A stretch of 64,000 bases of DNA from Motacilla alba alba (taxonomy: Eukaryota; Chordata; Aves; Passeriformes; Motacillidae). The stretch covers positions 18,199,013 through 18,263,012 of the forward strand of contig NC_052026.1 in the NCBI RefSeq assembly GCF_015832195.1. The letters run 5' to 3'. Of this stretch, positions 23,227-35,135 are shown piece by piece. The notes under the pieces were generated by a model. The model made no database searches and had not been told where the DNA came from. It saw only the letters and a program-made list of their open reading frames with translations. The position numbers were made by a program, and so were the translations under genes. Position 1 is the stretch's first letter. Every line of letters begins with the position of its first letter.

Positions 23227-24835
23227 GCTTTTTCTTCTCAAGAAATTGAGGAGAACTAAGAGATGCCCCCTCCTCTTCTCCGAAAACATTCCCCTGGTGT
23301 TCTTGCCATCCATAACATGGCAGCTCCATGCATAGGGTAATTAGCAGAGCTCATCAGCCAGCCCTAACGAGCACGCTTTGTACAGTGGGATGAAACCTGG
23401 CTGGAGGCTCGGGGCTGCTCTGCTCTGAAAGTGTTGGAATTGAAAAGGTTTGAACTCTCGTGCTCCGGCTCTCCAGGCTCTTTGAGCCTCACTCCTATTT
23501 ACACTGAGTTTCCTCAGCATAAAGGGGCCTTCAAGTGGGCATGCAGTGAAGGAATATTTCAAGGCAAGGAGCATGCAGAGCGGGCTCTGGCTCCCCTCCT
23601 TGCACCTTCCTTGGAACAAGCCCCTCACTGTTTTCCTACAAGGGGGAAATGCCAGATGTAGCTCCAGTCCGAGGTGGAGGAGAAAGGCTCCGGCTCTCAG
23701 CCCTGTTGAGGCTCTTTTGCAGTGCATTGCCACAGCTCCAGGACCTAAATAATTACTTAGGAGGTTTTTTTTTTTTTCCTGAATTTACTTTTTATTCCTG
23801 CTCCTGAAGGCCCCGTTTCTTACTCTATTCAAAAGTCATCTCAAATTGGTCGTCCAAGGTGGAAGCTGCGCTGAAATGCTCTGGAGATGTCATTGAAATA
23901 TAAATAGCAAATAAATGATTAAAAATAGTTTGTCCCCTTGAATGGTTGCTTTAGAATTTAAGGATTATTCTTGACTTAGGAGACCTCCTTGGCTCAGTCC
24001 TGGTGGGACATTTAATTTATTTTTAAATGCCAGTCCATGTTCCTCACTCCTAAGGAAATTAAGGCACACTAAAACCATTGCAAAATCTGGCTTTTTGTCC
24101 AAAGACAGTCACAGGGTTTTCTGTGACAATATTTATGATCTAAGACTCTCGTCCAGTCCCCCAAAGAAAATGTCTCTTACTATTTATACCTGCTCCTTTG
24201 CCAAGCAAAGATCTTTCAGACTATAGAATAATCTCCCAAAAGATGTATTGGAAACCCGGTTTGGCCAGTTCATTGTAGCTTAACTGATTAATTTTAGGTG
24301 GTTGTCATTTTTAGAACTAATTATTTTTTACAGAATAGGTCTTCTTTAACCCCCCCAAAGCTTTCAATGCTTTCTTTCCACATTTTCATAATTTCTATTG
24401 AAGGGTTTTGCTATAACTCGCCTACTAAAAATATCCCAATATTTCATTTTAATCCAATAACCATTTCAGAATGAACATGAATCTGTTTCAAAGCATGATG
24501 AATTTGAAAGGATCTATTTTGACCTCAGAATATTGAAACTCCGAGTAATTGCAAACACAGGTTTTCAACAATCAAGTTTATTTTCTCTGCAGCAAACCCC
24601 ACCCATGTGCCTGCAGGGAATAGCTGCATTTGCCAAATCCAACTTTTGGTGCACAGAAGAAGTGGGGTATATAAATAGAAAGTGTAAGCTTTTGGATATA
24701 CAGCGTGGGGTTGTAATTTAAGGCCTCCCAGCCAGTGGCAACAATTGTCCATGTCTTGTGCGGTGTCAATTTTCCCTCTTCTCTTTATTTGGCTCAGCAA
24801 GTCGCCTTCTGCAATCCCAGTTTGAAGTTTTGGCT
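23227..24835. other. Single-copy non-coding block
   Basis: It includes a 13-base T run (23765-23777). The minus-strand frame 23341-23733 (130 codons) overlaps two plus-strand frames and has no recognisable domain. Nothing else seen. Confidence 0.6.
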
Positions 24836-24920
24836 CGTGCCGCCTCCGTCTCCCACCTCACGTGGAGCCGCGGTCGTCGCGGGAAGCTGCAGGATGCTCC
24901 CCACTAATCCCATCCTGCAG
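24836..24920. other. CpG-dense pocket with perfect inverted repeat
   Basis: About nine CpG fall within 24836-24882, in an otherwise CpG-poor neighbourhood. Next to them, CTGCAGGATG (24887-24896) and CATCCTGCAG (24911-24920) form a 10-bp perfect inverted repeat with a 14-base loop. No open frame, splice signal or repeat family explains the pocket. By rough counting, one such hairpin is expected by chance in a window this size, so the CpG density is the more notable part. Confidence 0.4.
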
Positions 24921-26853
24921 TCTCCAGGCCCGTGGTTGGGCATGAAACAACAACAAAAAAACCTAAAAAAAATATAAAAAAAAATAAAATTAGGATTTTT
25001 TTTTTTTTAAAAAGCTTTCCTGAACGATATCCCGAATTGCACATTATTCCACTCAACAAACAAAAACCCTTCTGTGGCGGGCAGGACACATCATGTACGT
25101 AGCAATTTTGACAGCGAGTTCTGAGGCTGAGCTGGCTCTTGAAACAATTTCCCTGTGTACGCAGAGCTGTTCCAGTTCAGAGCAAGCATATGGCAAACAC
25201 AGAAACTGCACTGCCTGATGCCAGGGCATGACCAAAATCTGCAATAATGTTGTTTACTTTCACCAGCTCTGCGAGGAAGAATGTAGCCTCATGCACTGAA
25301 ACGACCTCAGAGCAGTCACACTTTTGCTTTGTCAATAATTTACCCAAAAACACTCATTTCCCCCTTGAAACATAAGGATTTGCAGCCGCGGGGACAAACT
25401 CTTCTATAGGGAGTCTCCTGGAGAAATTCTAAGGAAAATCTCTCTCTGATGCTGGTGAAAGCGAGAGGCAGCCGACAAGCAAAAATTTTGGAGCACCCTC
25501 GGCTTACTCTTATTTTGTTGTCATTTCTGATAAAAATCAGACTATTCTGAAGTCTTTACAGGCACAGCTTCTCCCATGAAATTGGCTCTTCCTGAGCGGT
25601 GCCAGGAAGGAACAAATTTCAGCATCTCAGCGCTCGTGGTCTGGCATTGGGAGGCTGAGGGGGTTGGCCACTCCTCTGCAGGAGGCTGCAACACCCGGTG
25701 CTCAGGAGGGTTTTCCTCCACACTTCTGTCAGACACTAAAGCTGCCCGAAAGCCGAGGAGCCACGGGACAGGGCAGGCTTTGAAATGCTGGGGAAATAAA
25801 CAAACTCAACGGGCTGCCTTCGGAAACTCCAGAGCTCGCAGGAAAAACATCCCTCTCCCCAGCCCAAACCAGAGTGCCAACCAGGAGCAGAGTCCTCGTT
25901 CCACTTGGGTTTGAAACATCGGGGAAGAAGAGGGGCAGCCTGAAGGGATGGGATCTCCTAAATAAACATCTGTGTTGGGAACAGAAGTCAAGGAATTGGA
26001 GGGAATTTTGGCGATTTGTTGAATAGCTCAGATAAATTTGCAGGTAAGATTGCAAAAACTGGTGCCACAAAAGTTCAGGAGATTCCATGGAAATGACAAG
26101 GCGTAAAGTGCTTTCCCAGTTGCCTAAAAAGCCCCTGGTCATGCATCCCAAACATCAAAGAGTCTGTGAGGAAAACTCAGCTGAGCTGAGTCCCGCTCCA
26201 GGCACTGAGGAACGGGACTCTGCATCTGAGAGCACATCGCTTAAAATCAACATTACCTCTGCTGCAGACAGTGTTTGCACAGGGCTGAAGCAGGAGAACC
26301 CATTGGTGGAGCCATAAATATTTATTTATGAAGGGAGAGAACGCCGCTAATTTACTTTTCCTCCCTTTTACGGTTCCTAATTCACAGTGTCCTCTCCCAT
26401 TTCTGAGTCAGCAGAGCCACCAAAAAAGTAAAAAAAAAGACTGATAAAAATTTGAGAAACCAATAAACACGGTACCCAAATAGAAATGAGATATTTTTCC
26501 AGCAGTTAAAACTCAATTACAGTCCAGTCACATGCTCACCCCACTCAATAGCTCATAAAATGGGCAATGAACTCACCAGGTGCTCAAGCATTGGATGGAT
26601 GAGAGGAGATACCAGGGGATGGAATCCTCCAGGGGCTGAAACCTTTGGGATTTACTACCTGAGGTTCAGCCTGAGCCTTGATAGTCTCTGGGAGGAGGAA
26701 GAGCTGTTTTGGACTAAAAAGCCCAGCTGGGGTCTGTCTGGAAAACAGAGCATCCACAAATGTTAGGAGTTAATTCTGACTGAGGAAAAGGGAGATGTCA
26801 CATGAGCATGGAAACCAGGGAAATCCAAGGGTTTAGCCTCCAGCAGTTCCACA
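24921..26853. other. Single-copy block with A/T-rich start
   Basis: At 24950-25010 an A-rich half (AAAAAAACCTAA type) is followed by a T-rich half (TTAGGATTTTTTT type), forming an imperfect A/T hairpin. The rest is single-copy with frames up to 140 codons (25729-26151, minus) and no domain. No gene recognised. Confidence 0.6.
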
Positions 26854-27024
26854 TTTAAAAAAAAAAAAACAAACCAAAACAAACAAACAAACAAAAAAAA
26901 CCCAACCCAAAACACACAAAAAAACCTCCAAAACAAACATAGAAACAAAAACCCAACCAAACAACCAAAAAAAAAACAACCAAAAAACAAAAAACAAAAA
27001 ACAAAAAACACAAACACAAAAACC
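26854..27024. repeat. A/C-rich, nearly G-free low-complexity tract
   Basis: About 170 bases are composed almost only of A and C (AAAC, AAACC and CAAAAAA units), with one G at 26942 and only a few T. The strand bias is strong. The minus strand reads as Phe/Cys/Val/Leu codons, creating false membrane-like frames at 26763-27051. It may have grown from a decayed poly(A) by slippage. Confidence 0.9.
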
Positions 27025-27481
27025 GCTCAAAAACCAATGGAAAATAGACATTTACTAATTTGCCTGAAGCAGAATTGATGAATCTTTGCAGCCATTACAC
27101 TGCTGATGACTCCTTGCAGGAATGTGGGGTATATCCCTGTTTGTGGGCAGAGATATTCACAAGAGCAAAATCCCAAAACTAAGGAAGACACTGAAAACTG
27201 CTCTTTTCAAAGACCTTTGGGCCACATTGACAGGTACCATAAGCAAAATCCCAGTAAGCAGGTTTTTCTGGAGGCCCTGGAGCATGGGAGGATCCCCATC
27301 CCACCATTCTGCTCCTCTTGGAGGAAACCCAAACACAGAGATTTCCACCCCCAGCCCCCCAAAGGATTGCTCAACGTTTAGTTTTGATTCCTGCATGTGA
27401 TTCATGCCTGGCTGGGACAGGGCCACTACTAATAACAGAAATGCAGGCATCAGCATGGATCATGGCCCTTCTTTTCCTTTG
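27025..27481. other. Single-copy spacer, no gene
   Basis: Several 90-100-codon frames overlap on both strands, none recognisable. No repeat family. Confidence 0.55.
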
Positions 27482-27585
27482 GGTTTTTTCTTCCTACTTT
27501 TCCTTTTTTTTTCTTCCTACTTTTCCTTTTTTTTTTTTTTTTCTTTTTCTGAATACACAGTATTTAAAGCTTTTTTTTTTTTTTT
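27482..27585. repeat. T/C-rich tract with 23-bp tandem duplication
   Basis: The unit CTTCCTACTTTTCC plus a T run starts at 27490 and again at 27513, giving a 23-bp period and two copies. Further T/C sequence follows, and a separate T run lies at 27571-27585. Simple-sequence slippage is the likely cause. Confidence 0.85.
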
Positions 27586-30500
27586 CCTGGAGGTGCACGC
27601 TTTTACTGACACCAGGTTCTCTATTTTTTTAGCTCAGACCTCTGGAATAGTGTGTTCCCTTTAGTCAGGTCCTGCATTGCTTTTATTTTTATTTTGGAAA
27701 ATAGAGGGTTTGCAGCAAAGGGATGTTTCCATCAATTCTAAAAGTTCACGTTTGAAAGCTAAACCACGCTTTGCTCACTTGGGCTTAAGATTAGTTCCTC
27801 TGAGTTGATGATTTACTCTTTCAGCTTGTAACCTAAGATCCTTCTATCACCTCTCTGGGTGAGTCCAAGAGGATTTAAACTTTCTCCTCAGCTAAGAAAG
27901 CCCCAGTTTTACCAGCAAAAAATATTCTAAAGAACAGGGGATAAAGATGGATCTGATCCATTGCCCAACAAAATATGTTAAGTGAATAAATAACACCAAT
28001 GAAATTAATAGACTTAGAAGAAAAATGCATCAAAGAAATGTTGTTTCCCCAGCACTGCGTGGTTATGCAGATAAACCTGGGATCACATTCAATCTTTCCA
28101 GAAAGGTCAGTGAAATGATTCCCAGTCTCTGCTTTCACATGGCTTTGCAGCTTTTAGTCCAGCTCTGAGGAGAAGCAGAGGTGCTGAAATACAGAAAGAT
28201 AGGATATCCTCTGTGTGTCACTTTTCCTACTGGAAAGAGGAAATAAAGGAAATCTTGTAAGAAGTCCCATTCTCATGAGTCTTTCAGCTTCTTTATTCAC
28301 ACCAAATGATCCTGACTGGTTCAGATAAGGTTACTTTGGCTATTTACCCATTGTGAAGTAAATTATCAAAACTCTTCAGGCTTGTCCATCATTAACAAAG
28401 GTTGGAAAATCCACTCTTTCCCATGCCAGGGTTAAGAAAACAATGTTAAAAATCTATTTCAGGATCTAAGAGATGCACAATTCAGCACCACAAGCTTTCT
28501 TGTAAAAAGGTAATAAGCTTCTCTGCAGCTTTTCTACTTATCCATGATTTTGGTGTGGAAGGTGCAGAAGTTACAAGGAAAATTCTTTCACTCAGATATT
28601 CTGAAACCTTTACCAACTGAACATCTTTTTCAGGGGTGATTTTTCTCCTTGTTCTGTTTAAGCTGAACCTGGTGGCTGGTGGTTTGTCTCCGATGCACAG
28701 ATTGTGCTCTTCCTTATGGAGCCATGAATTCCCAGCCTTGCTGGTGAGAAATCCTAGTTCTAGAGGAGGGAATCTCTGCTTGAGGGAAGATAATTCCTCT
28801 CATATCCTCCCAGACAGCCTGACCTGTCCCTTCAGCTGCACATAACACCAGGCTGAGCCCCTACACCCACCCTCTTCCCATGCCTTGTCTTAGGGTGTGT
28901 CCAAAGAGGGATCACAGGAGGGAGCTGAGCTCCCCCAGAGGCCCATGGAAATACCAGCACAAGATTTGTAGCATCACCTGGTGATTTTTCACTGCTCAAC
29001 TGTACCTCTGCACTCAGGCACTCTTTGTTTATTGTGTGCCCTTCTAATCCTGGCACTGTCAAAGCCCTCCCCATTAACTCTGCGTTATTGGGATTTATGA
29101 GCTGTGCACGGCTAACACAGTGTTATGACAGTTGGGATGAGATTAGGTTGCAGGTCAACCTGCTCCACAGCCTGGAACATTTTCAGGTCTCTTTGGAGCT
29201 GAGCATGAGGTTCAGACAGAGGAAATCCCAGAGGAGAAGGAAAGGGAGGAATGTGGTGCTTCTCCATCCTACACTCATGACTCCTCTGATAAATGGCAGC
29301 AGAAACCTCCTTCTTAGAAAGCAGAGGTGGAAAAAAAAAAGATATTTGATGAAGGTGGAGGCACAGTGCTCCTTCTCTCCAAACAAGAAGCTCCCAGACC
29401 GAGGGAAAACACACTCACACTTTCCAGTTCATGCCTAATTTCAGACATAATTTATGAGATCAAAACACCTTGGTGATCAAAAGTGGGCACTTCTTGTGTG
29501 TTTCTCATTTTTTTTCCACTTGACTGAAAACAGCTGGGGAGACATTCAGCCAGACTCTTTTCACACACCAGAAATCCCAGCTACACACAGCAGAAATTTC
29601 TCTGAGTTAGAAGCAAAAACCTTCCCTGGTTTGCCAACTCCTGAGCGAATTCTTTTATTTTGCCGAGCAATTATCTCTTTGTTTGTCCAGGGGGGTATCT
29701 CATAACTCCCTGCTCACGGAAAGGCACTGACCTCTGAACGAACCAAAAATAGCCCAGCAATAATTCCAACAAGCTGCTCAATATCTGCTTTGAAGGCCCT
29801 TCTGGATCCAAGGCATTACAACCCATCCCACCGTGACCAAGAGGAGCAGGACAAGGTGTGGAGCATTTCCCAGCAGGAAAGTCAAGTTTCAGGAAGGATG
29901 GCTGAGGGTGCTCCCCCATCAGTCATCCAGATCTGCTCACATCCAGTAAATTGTTCCAATCCAGTTGTGGTTGGGAGACTCTGGATAATTCACTGCAGCC
30001 TCCTGCCTGTGGACTCTGCTGTGTGGAGCAGGGCCTTAATTGCTTTTTTTTCTCTTTCTCTTCTTGCTCAAGTGAATTGATTTAGAAACACAATATAAGT
30101 TAATGATAAAATCCTTCACCAAACCACTGATGGCTATGTGCTGCCTGGCTAGGACAGACAAATAGCCTATTTAGCCTGGAATTATGCTTCTGCAAGGGCT
30201 CAAATGTGTTTAAATTGTGCAATAATAGAGCACAGAGACAAGTGATTCCATGGCAAAAGCCTGTGTATCAAAACCCTTCCAAAGTGCAGCAGAGTGTGGC
30301 AGGTGAGATGATGAAAATCACTGGGTTCTCTTCCAAGCTCTAAAGCTGAATTGCTGCACAACCAGCACTGGGCATTTGGCCCCAGTCAATCCCAGTTCCT
30401 TCCTCCTTTCTGTCAGCTCCATGCTCCTGCTCTGCTTCCTGCCTCTGAAGAAAAACCTACAGCCTTATTCTTAGCCTGTATTTATTGTCACCCAAATGAC

Positions 30501-31432
30501 ACGCCTTTGATACCAGTAATGATTTCAGATGGTCTTGCAATAATGAATCAAAAATAGCTTGACTGGTATTTTGACTGCCATCCAACCTAAATCCTTCTGT
30601 CTAATCTTCCCAATCTACCTGCCTTGGGTATATCCCAAGGCACTGAGGGCCAAAATAAAACATAAACTCTCTGTGATGTATTTTTCTCCAGATTTAAAAA
30701 TTTTTCCCTCAAAGGCAACGCTCTTTTTTTCCGCTTTAATGGGTAAGCAGCCTCATTAGTACCAGGTGATTCATTTAAAGCACAATTACACAGGGAATTC
30801 AGCTAATTGATTGGATAACCCTCGATTCCTTTGCAAAAACACAATCCTCCAACCTGAAGTGCTTGGACTTAGTGGTAGTCATGTACCGAGAAGTTTTCTT
30901 TGAAAGCAAACGTTTAGGTTAATGGGATCCATATGAAATAAATTCCTAATAACTTTTCCATGGGTGGGCTTATCGAAGTGCTTATCATAACACCAGTCGG
31001 GCCATTTCAAAGGAGCTTTCTTCTCCAACTTTCTGAGGACTTTTCTTTCACCCCAGATCTGCAGAAAACTCTGCTAACTCTCCATTGAGAAAATATTTGA
31101 GCTCCCTCTCAGGCCGTATTCAAAGGGATTCTCTTCCAGAGGGGTATTTATTAACCCTTTGCTGGCAGGACAAAGTGTTCAATAGAGGTGTGTGGTTCTG
31201 GGGAGGGGAAGATCTCTGACCAGGAGGGGTTTGTGGTGCTGCTGTTCTGGGGTCCTGGAGGTCACATTTATGGATGGGGGTTTGGACTAAACTCAGTTCA
31301 CTTGTCTGGACACTAAAAGAAGAACTCAGGATGAATTTGGGCTCGCTCAAACCCAGGGAAGTAAAATCTGACCTCTGTGGGTTTAATCAGATCCACTATT
31401 TCTGTGTTGTTCAGTGCCCCATGGCTCTGATG
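27586..31432. other. Single-copy non-coding block
   Basis: There is no gene or repeat family in 3.8 kb. The longest frame is 137 codons (29025-29438, plus), and it overlaps minus-strand frames of 100 and 67 codons. No domain recognised. Confidence 0.6.
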
Positions 31433-31452
31433 CAATAAATAAATAAATAAAT
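31433..31452. repeat. (AAAT)n microsatellite
   Basis: Five AAAT units in a row. Short and possibly polymorphic. Confidence 0.85.
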
Positions 31453-33354
31453 GTAATGAAAATATCATTCAAAAAAGCCGTTATTTCTAGAGAAATAAAT
31501 GAGAGCAAACATCCCCTAAAGAAGCTTTGGGATATTTAGGTATCAGAGATCCAGGGCCACCGGCACTGTTTGAGGATAAAATTTTCTATACAGAGCTAGA
31601 TCATCCTAGAAGCAAGCAGAGAAGCTGTTGCTATAACTATACTTTATCAATTTGTTATATTTTTAAAAAAATTAAATCAATTTACATCTGCCAGAAACAC
31701 GCTACGGAAACTTAACCCTTCTCTCTTTTTCCTGAATTTTACTAATGTTGATTTTATATTTCCCCCAATATAGCTTCTTTATAGAAAAGCATAAAGGTAA
31801 GTTAAAAATAGCTAAACATGGCGATAGAATTTTATATAAATACATTTGTATTGGCAGTTAAAGAGGGATCCAATATCCTGATAATCTCTGGGAAAGAACT
31901 GCCAGAATCATGGCAGGTATGAAAATGGCCATGGCCTTCACTGAAGATGGCACAGTAATTCTATTTTCATTCTTTCAGTGTTTAATTAAAACAAAACCAT
32001 GATCACTCAGCAGAGGAGGGGGACAGCATCCAAAAGCATGATGATATGGGGAAGATTCCTGCTGGGATAACTGCATGGACTGAAAAAAGAGAAACGATGA
32101 AAACCCCTCACTGTGGTCATGTTTGGCATTGACCAATGGGGACATTAAAATGATCTACAGATATGTGGGAATAGGTAATCAAAAGTGGTTATTTAAAGTG
32201 ACCAAAAAAAGAGGAAGAAAGAGAATTGTAATGGTCCAGGCTGAAGGGAAAAACACAGATTATTTTTCAAGCAGAAATTCAGAGACAGACCCACTTGCTT
32301 GCAGGAGTTTCCAGTGGTGCACAGAGCTCAGACATTCATGATAAATAAATCATTGTAAACAGAAATCCCAGTGGAGGTTTTGGCACAATTTAACCCAAAG
32401 GTCTGTGATTCTTTGATGATTAAAAAACAAAAGGGAAAGAAATTTGAATGATACTTCGAGCCTTGAGTGCAAAATGTGAAAATTAATTTTAAACCATCAT
32501 TTTATGCTAAAAGGCTCCAGTATTCACTATAAGCCTAGTTTGCAATGTTTAGTCTTGCCCTCAAAGCTTGCACAGTGGGTTTTTAAGCCCTTAATCAGTA
32601 GCCCCACACAACCAATGCCTAAAATATCTCCATTTCACTGCTGCAAGTGCTCCCCATCTGCAATATTATCGCAAAGAGGAGCATTTGTGAGCACTGCATC
32701 CCCTCACAGCAGGAGGGATAATGGTCTGGCACATCAGGAGCCCTCCAAGGTGGTAAGAGAACTGTGCAGGAGCACAGCATGTTGATGTACGGAGTTTCCA
32801 AACATCAATTAATGCCGAAGGGAAGTCAGCTCTGGAAAATCTTGTTCTTGACTGTGGTGGGACAGCTGAAACCCTCATAACTCTGTTAATTAATGTGCTA
32901 CAGACACCGGGCTCCTCAGAGGGAACGCCAGCTTGGAGGTGGGCATGTCACAGGAAGAGGTTTGGGCTTGCTGGCAGGGAAGGGGGGCAGATGCCCGCAG
33001 GGTTCTTGTCAGCACCTAAATTAAATCATGGGAAGCCAAGCCACCTGTGGACATACACGGATGGGGAAAAAAAAATACCAGAGGCTCTACAGCCCTGTCC
33101 TTCAGGCCAACAGAGAGAGAAGAAACCCTCTGTTCAATGAGAAGAACCCACTGAAACTCACCATCCTGAAGGACAAAGCCTCTCCAAAAAAAAAAAAAAA
33201 TTAGAAATTAAAAAATTGGGATTGCAAAAGAGACCGAGTTATCCTGGAATCTGGCCTCTAGGAGGCCTCAGGAGTAACCAGAACTGGGTACAAGCTGTGA
33301 TCTCTCATGGCTGGGCTGTGAGATTGTTGTGTTAGAGGCTTAAGGGGCTTCAAA
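31453..33354. other. Single-copy non-coding block
   Basis: It includes a 15-base A run at 33186-33200. A strong donor-like AAG|GTAAGT has its GT at 31796-31797, with T/C-rich acceptor-like sequence just upstream, but the implied exon would be only about 30 bases. No gene recognised. Confidence 0.6.
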
Positions 33355-33640
33355 AAGCGGGGCTGGAGCGGCAGTGAAAGAGCGAGCGGCGTTTATTGAG
33401 CAATAAAAAAAATTACATTTCATGGCTCAGCTGAAGCGCCCTACAGAAGCAAACCCTTACAGTGTGGGGTGTAATAAATGCTGATTCCATAAAGGGGGCT
33501 GCTGGAAGGCAGCAGCAGGGCCTATCAGGGTGTAATCAAGCCCCCTGTTAAATTAGCATCGCCCTGCTCTCGCTGCTTTATTGTGTGACGGGAGCGAGCC
33601 CGGGGGCTCGGCAGGCTCTGCTTCACCTCCTGCACGGCTG
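33355..33640. promoter_or_regulatory. CpG-enriched single-copy element, candidate enhancer
   Basis: About thirteen CpG occur in 285 bases, clustered at both ends (33358-33390 and 33586-33640). Between them lie AT-rich homeodomain-type cores (AAATTAGC) and a 6-bp stem hairpin GCTGCT...AGCAGC (33498-33516). No open frame of 60 codons overlaps this part on either strand. It is high-information, non-repetitive sequence, which is how many vertebrate conserved non-coding elements look, but I cannot test conservation. Confidence 0.25.
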
Positions 33641-34300
33641 CACTCTGCTTACCCTCTCCCAGGGACAGCTCTCTGAGGCCAAGGGTTAGGTTTCCTCCCA
33701 AGGATTAAGCGGGAGGCTCATGTCAACAAGGTGGTCGTGGAGATAGAGACAGAGCAGGAAGGACTCGTGAGGCCAGCGGAGAAAGATCCAACAATTTCAA
33801 GGCAGCAGATTAATCCTGATAATGCAGTGTTGGGCCATTCCTTTCCCCCTGGTTGGGTCAAGTTCCCCTAGCAACCACAAAGCCTGTCATTAATAAAATT
33901 AAAAAAAACCCCCATCATAATTTCCAACCCCTGTGCCCTTTTCCGAGGTGAAAAGACAAATTGAGTATAAAATGCAAGCATCGCTTTTTGGCCTTTTTAA
34001 ACCTTTTCTCCCTTTCCCACCTTCCCGCCCATAATTCTGCAGTGCTGTCCTTGCTCCAGTCGCAGCCATCTCGGGAACACACGGAACATATGGACCTGAT
34101 TGTCCTGTGGAGTGAGGAGGGCACAGGGACCCCATTCCCACTGACCTTTCCCTACCAGGGCTGGGGGACATTCGTGACAGCATCTGCACAGCCCTACCTG
34201 GGCTGGGCTGCAGCAGCTTCTCCTGGAACCTCTGTCTGATATTCTGATATTCCAATTATTGTCACAGGCAAAGCTGCCTTCCAGGGTTTCTTTGGAGCTC
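33641..34300. other. Single-copy block, no gene
   Basis: Overlapping frames on both strands (up to 162 codons on the minus strand, 33997-34485) extend into the A/C tract at 34301 and are partly produced by it. No domain recognised. Confidence 0.55.
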
Positions 34301-34373
34301 AAAAAAAAAAAAAACCAAAAAAACAAACAAACAAACAAACAAACAAACAAAAAAAACAAAAAAAAAAAAAAAA
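34301..34373. repeat. Poly(A)/(AAAC)n tract
   Basis: A run of A, then about seven AAAC units, then more A. G and T are absent for 73 bases. It resembles the tracts at 26.9 and 61.2 kb. Confidence 0.92.
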
Positions 34374-35074
34374 GAGACCTTTTTATTCCTAACTGAATTT
34401 TTTGGCTAAAATTTGTATTTCTGCTAAGATGATTTAGTTGCTGCTGTTCTGTGAAAAAGGAGTGGTTGGAAACCAAAGGGGACAAAAATATGGATATACC
34501 GGAAGATGCTTCGACTTTCAGAAACCAGGAGTAACTGAAGAGGAGTTGTTAAAAATTGGAAAAAGTCTTCAGTTTGGGGGGGTTTATCAGTAAACAAGAA
34601 CGTTCTGTGGGAATTCAGGGGTTTTCAGCTGCTTGCAAAAATCACTGGAGAACTCCCACACTCCAACCACCTCTTTTTCATTTTCTTCTGGTCATATAAC
34701 ACCAGGTTTCCATTTGCTGGAAATAAATGAGGAAGCCATGGGGCATCCCTGCTCCTTTCATTCACACAAATAATGCCATTAAAGTCCGCAGGAGTTCTCG
34801 TATCCAGTGGGCAGGTGCTGACCCCAATTGTTTTAACAGTTCTTTTAGTTCACACCTCATATTCCAGCTAAAAAGCCTTACGGAGCTTGACACAAGGCTT
34901 AAAATCACGAGCCTGCCCAATGATGGAATTGGTGTTATGTATTTATGCTGCTTGGGTGACTTGAAAGTGGGGAAAATAATAGAAGAAATCAAGTGTAATG
35001 GGTAAACAAATGGCTGAAGTTTGGTGAGTCAGATTTAGACTATCACATACTTCTTGAGAAACCATATTCAGCCC
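34374..35074. other. Single-copy block, nothing recognised
   Basis: AT-rich. A 92-codon plus frame (34727-35005) and a 76-codon minus frame overlap; neither is recognisable. Confidence 0.6.
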
Positions 35075-35135
35075 ATTTTTTTCTCTCTGTGCCTCAGTTT
35101 CCCCACAGAAATTGTAAACTGGGATTTATCAAACT
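35075..35135 (-). mobile_element. Probable MIR-like SINE relic, - strand
   Basis: The order CTCTGTGCCTCAGTTTCCCC, then ACAGAAATTGTAAACTGGGA and TTTATC, matches the antisense core of mammalian-wide interspersed repeats, usually CTCTGTGCCTCAGTTTCCTC followed by ATCTGTAAAATGGGGATAAT. Only about 50 bases align clearly. MIR copies are old and strongly diverged in birds, so a faded match is expected. Chance similarity cannot be excluded. Confidence 0.5.

Noticed and set aside
26763..27051. Minus-strand frames looking like multi-pass membrane proteins (Phe/Cys/Val/Leu-rich)
   Set aside because: They are direct translations of the A/C-rich low-complexity tract read in reverse; composition, not protein evolution, creates the hydrophobicity.
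31763..31797. Donor-like AAG|GTAAGT with nearby pyrimidine tract
   Set aside because: The implied exon is only about 30 bases and has no partners; most likely chance.
32390..32430. Possible extra CR1 tail (AACCCAAAGGTCTGTGATTC followed by TTTGATGATT)
   Set aside because: The similarity covers only about 25 bases, with no upstream CR1 sequence, so it is too weak to call.
33997..34485. 162-codon minus-strand frame with a Phe-rich section
   Set aside because: The Phe-rich part is the reverse of the (AAAC)n/poly(A) tract at 34301-34373.
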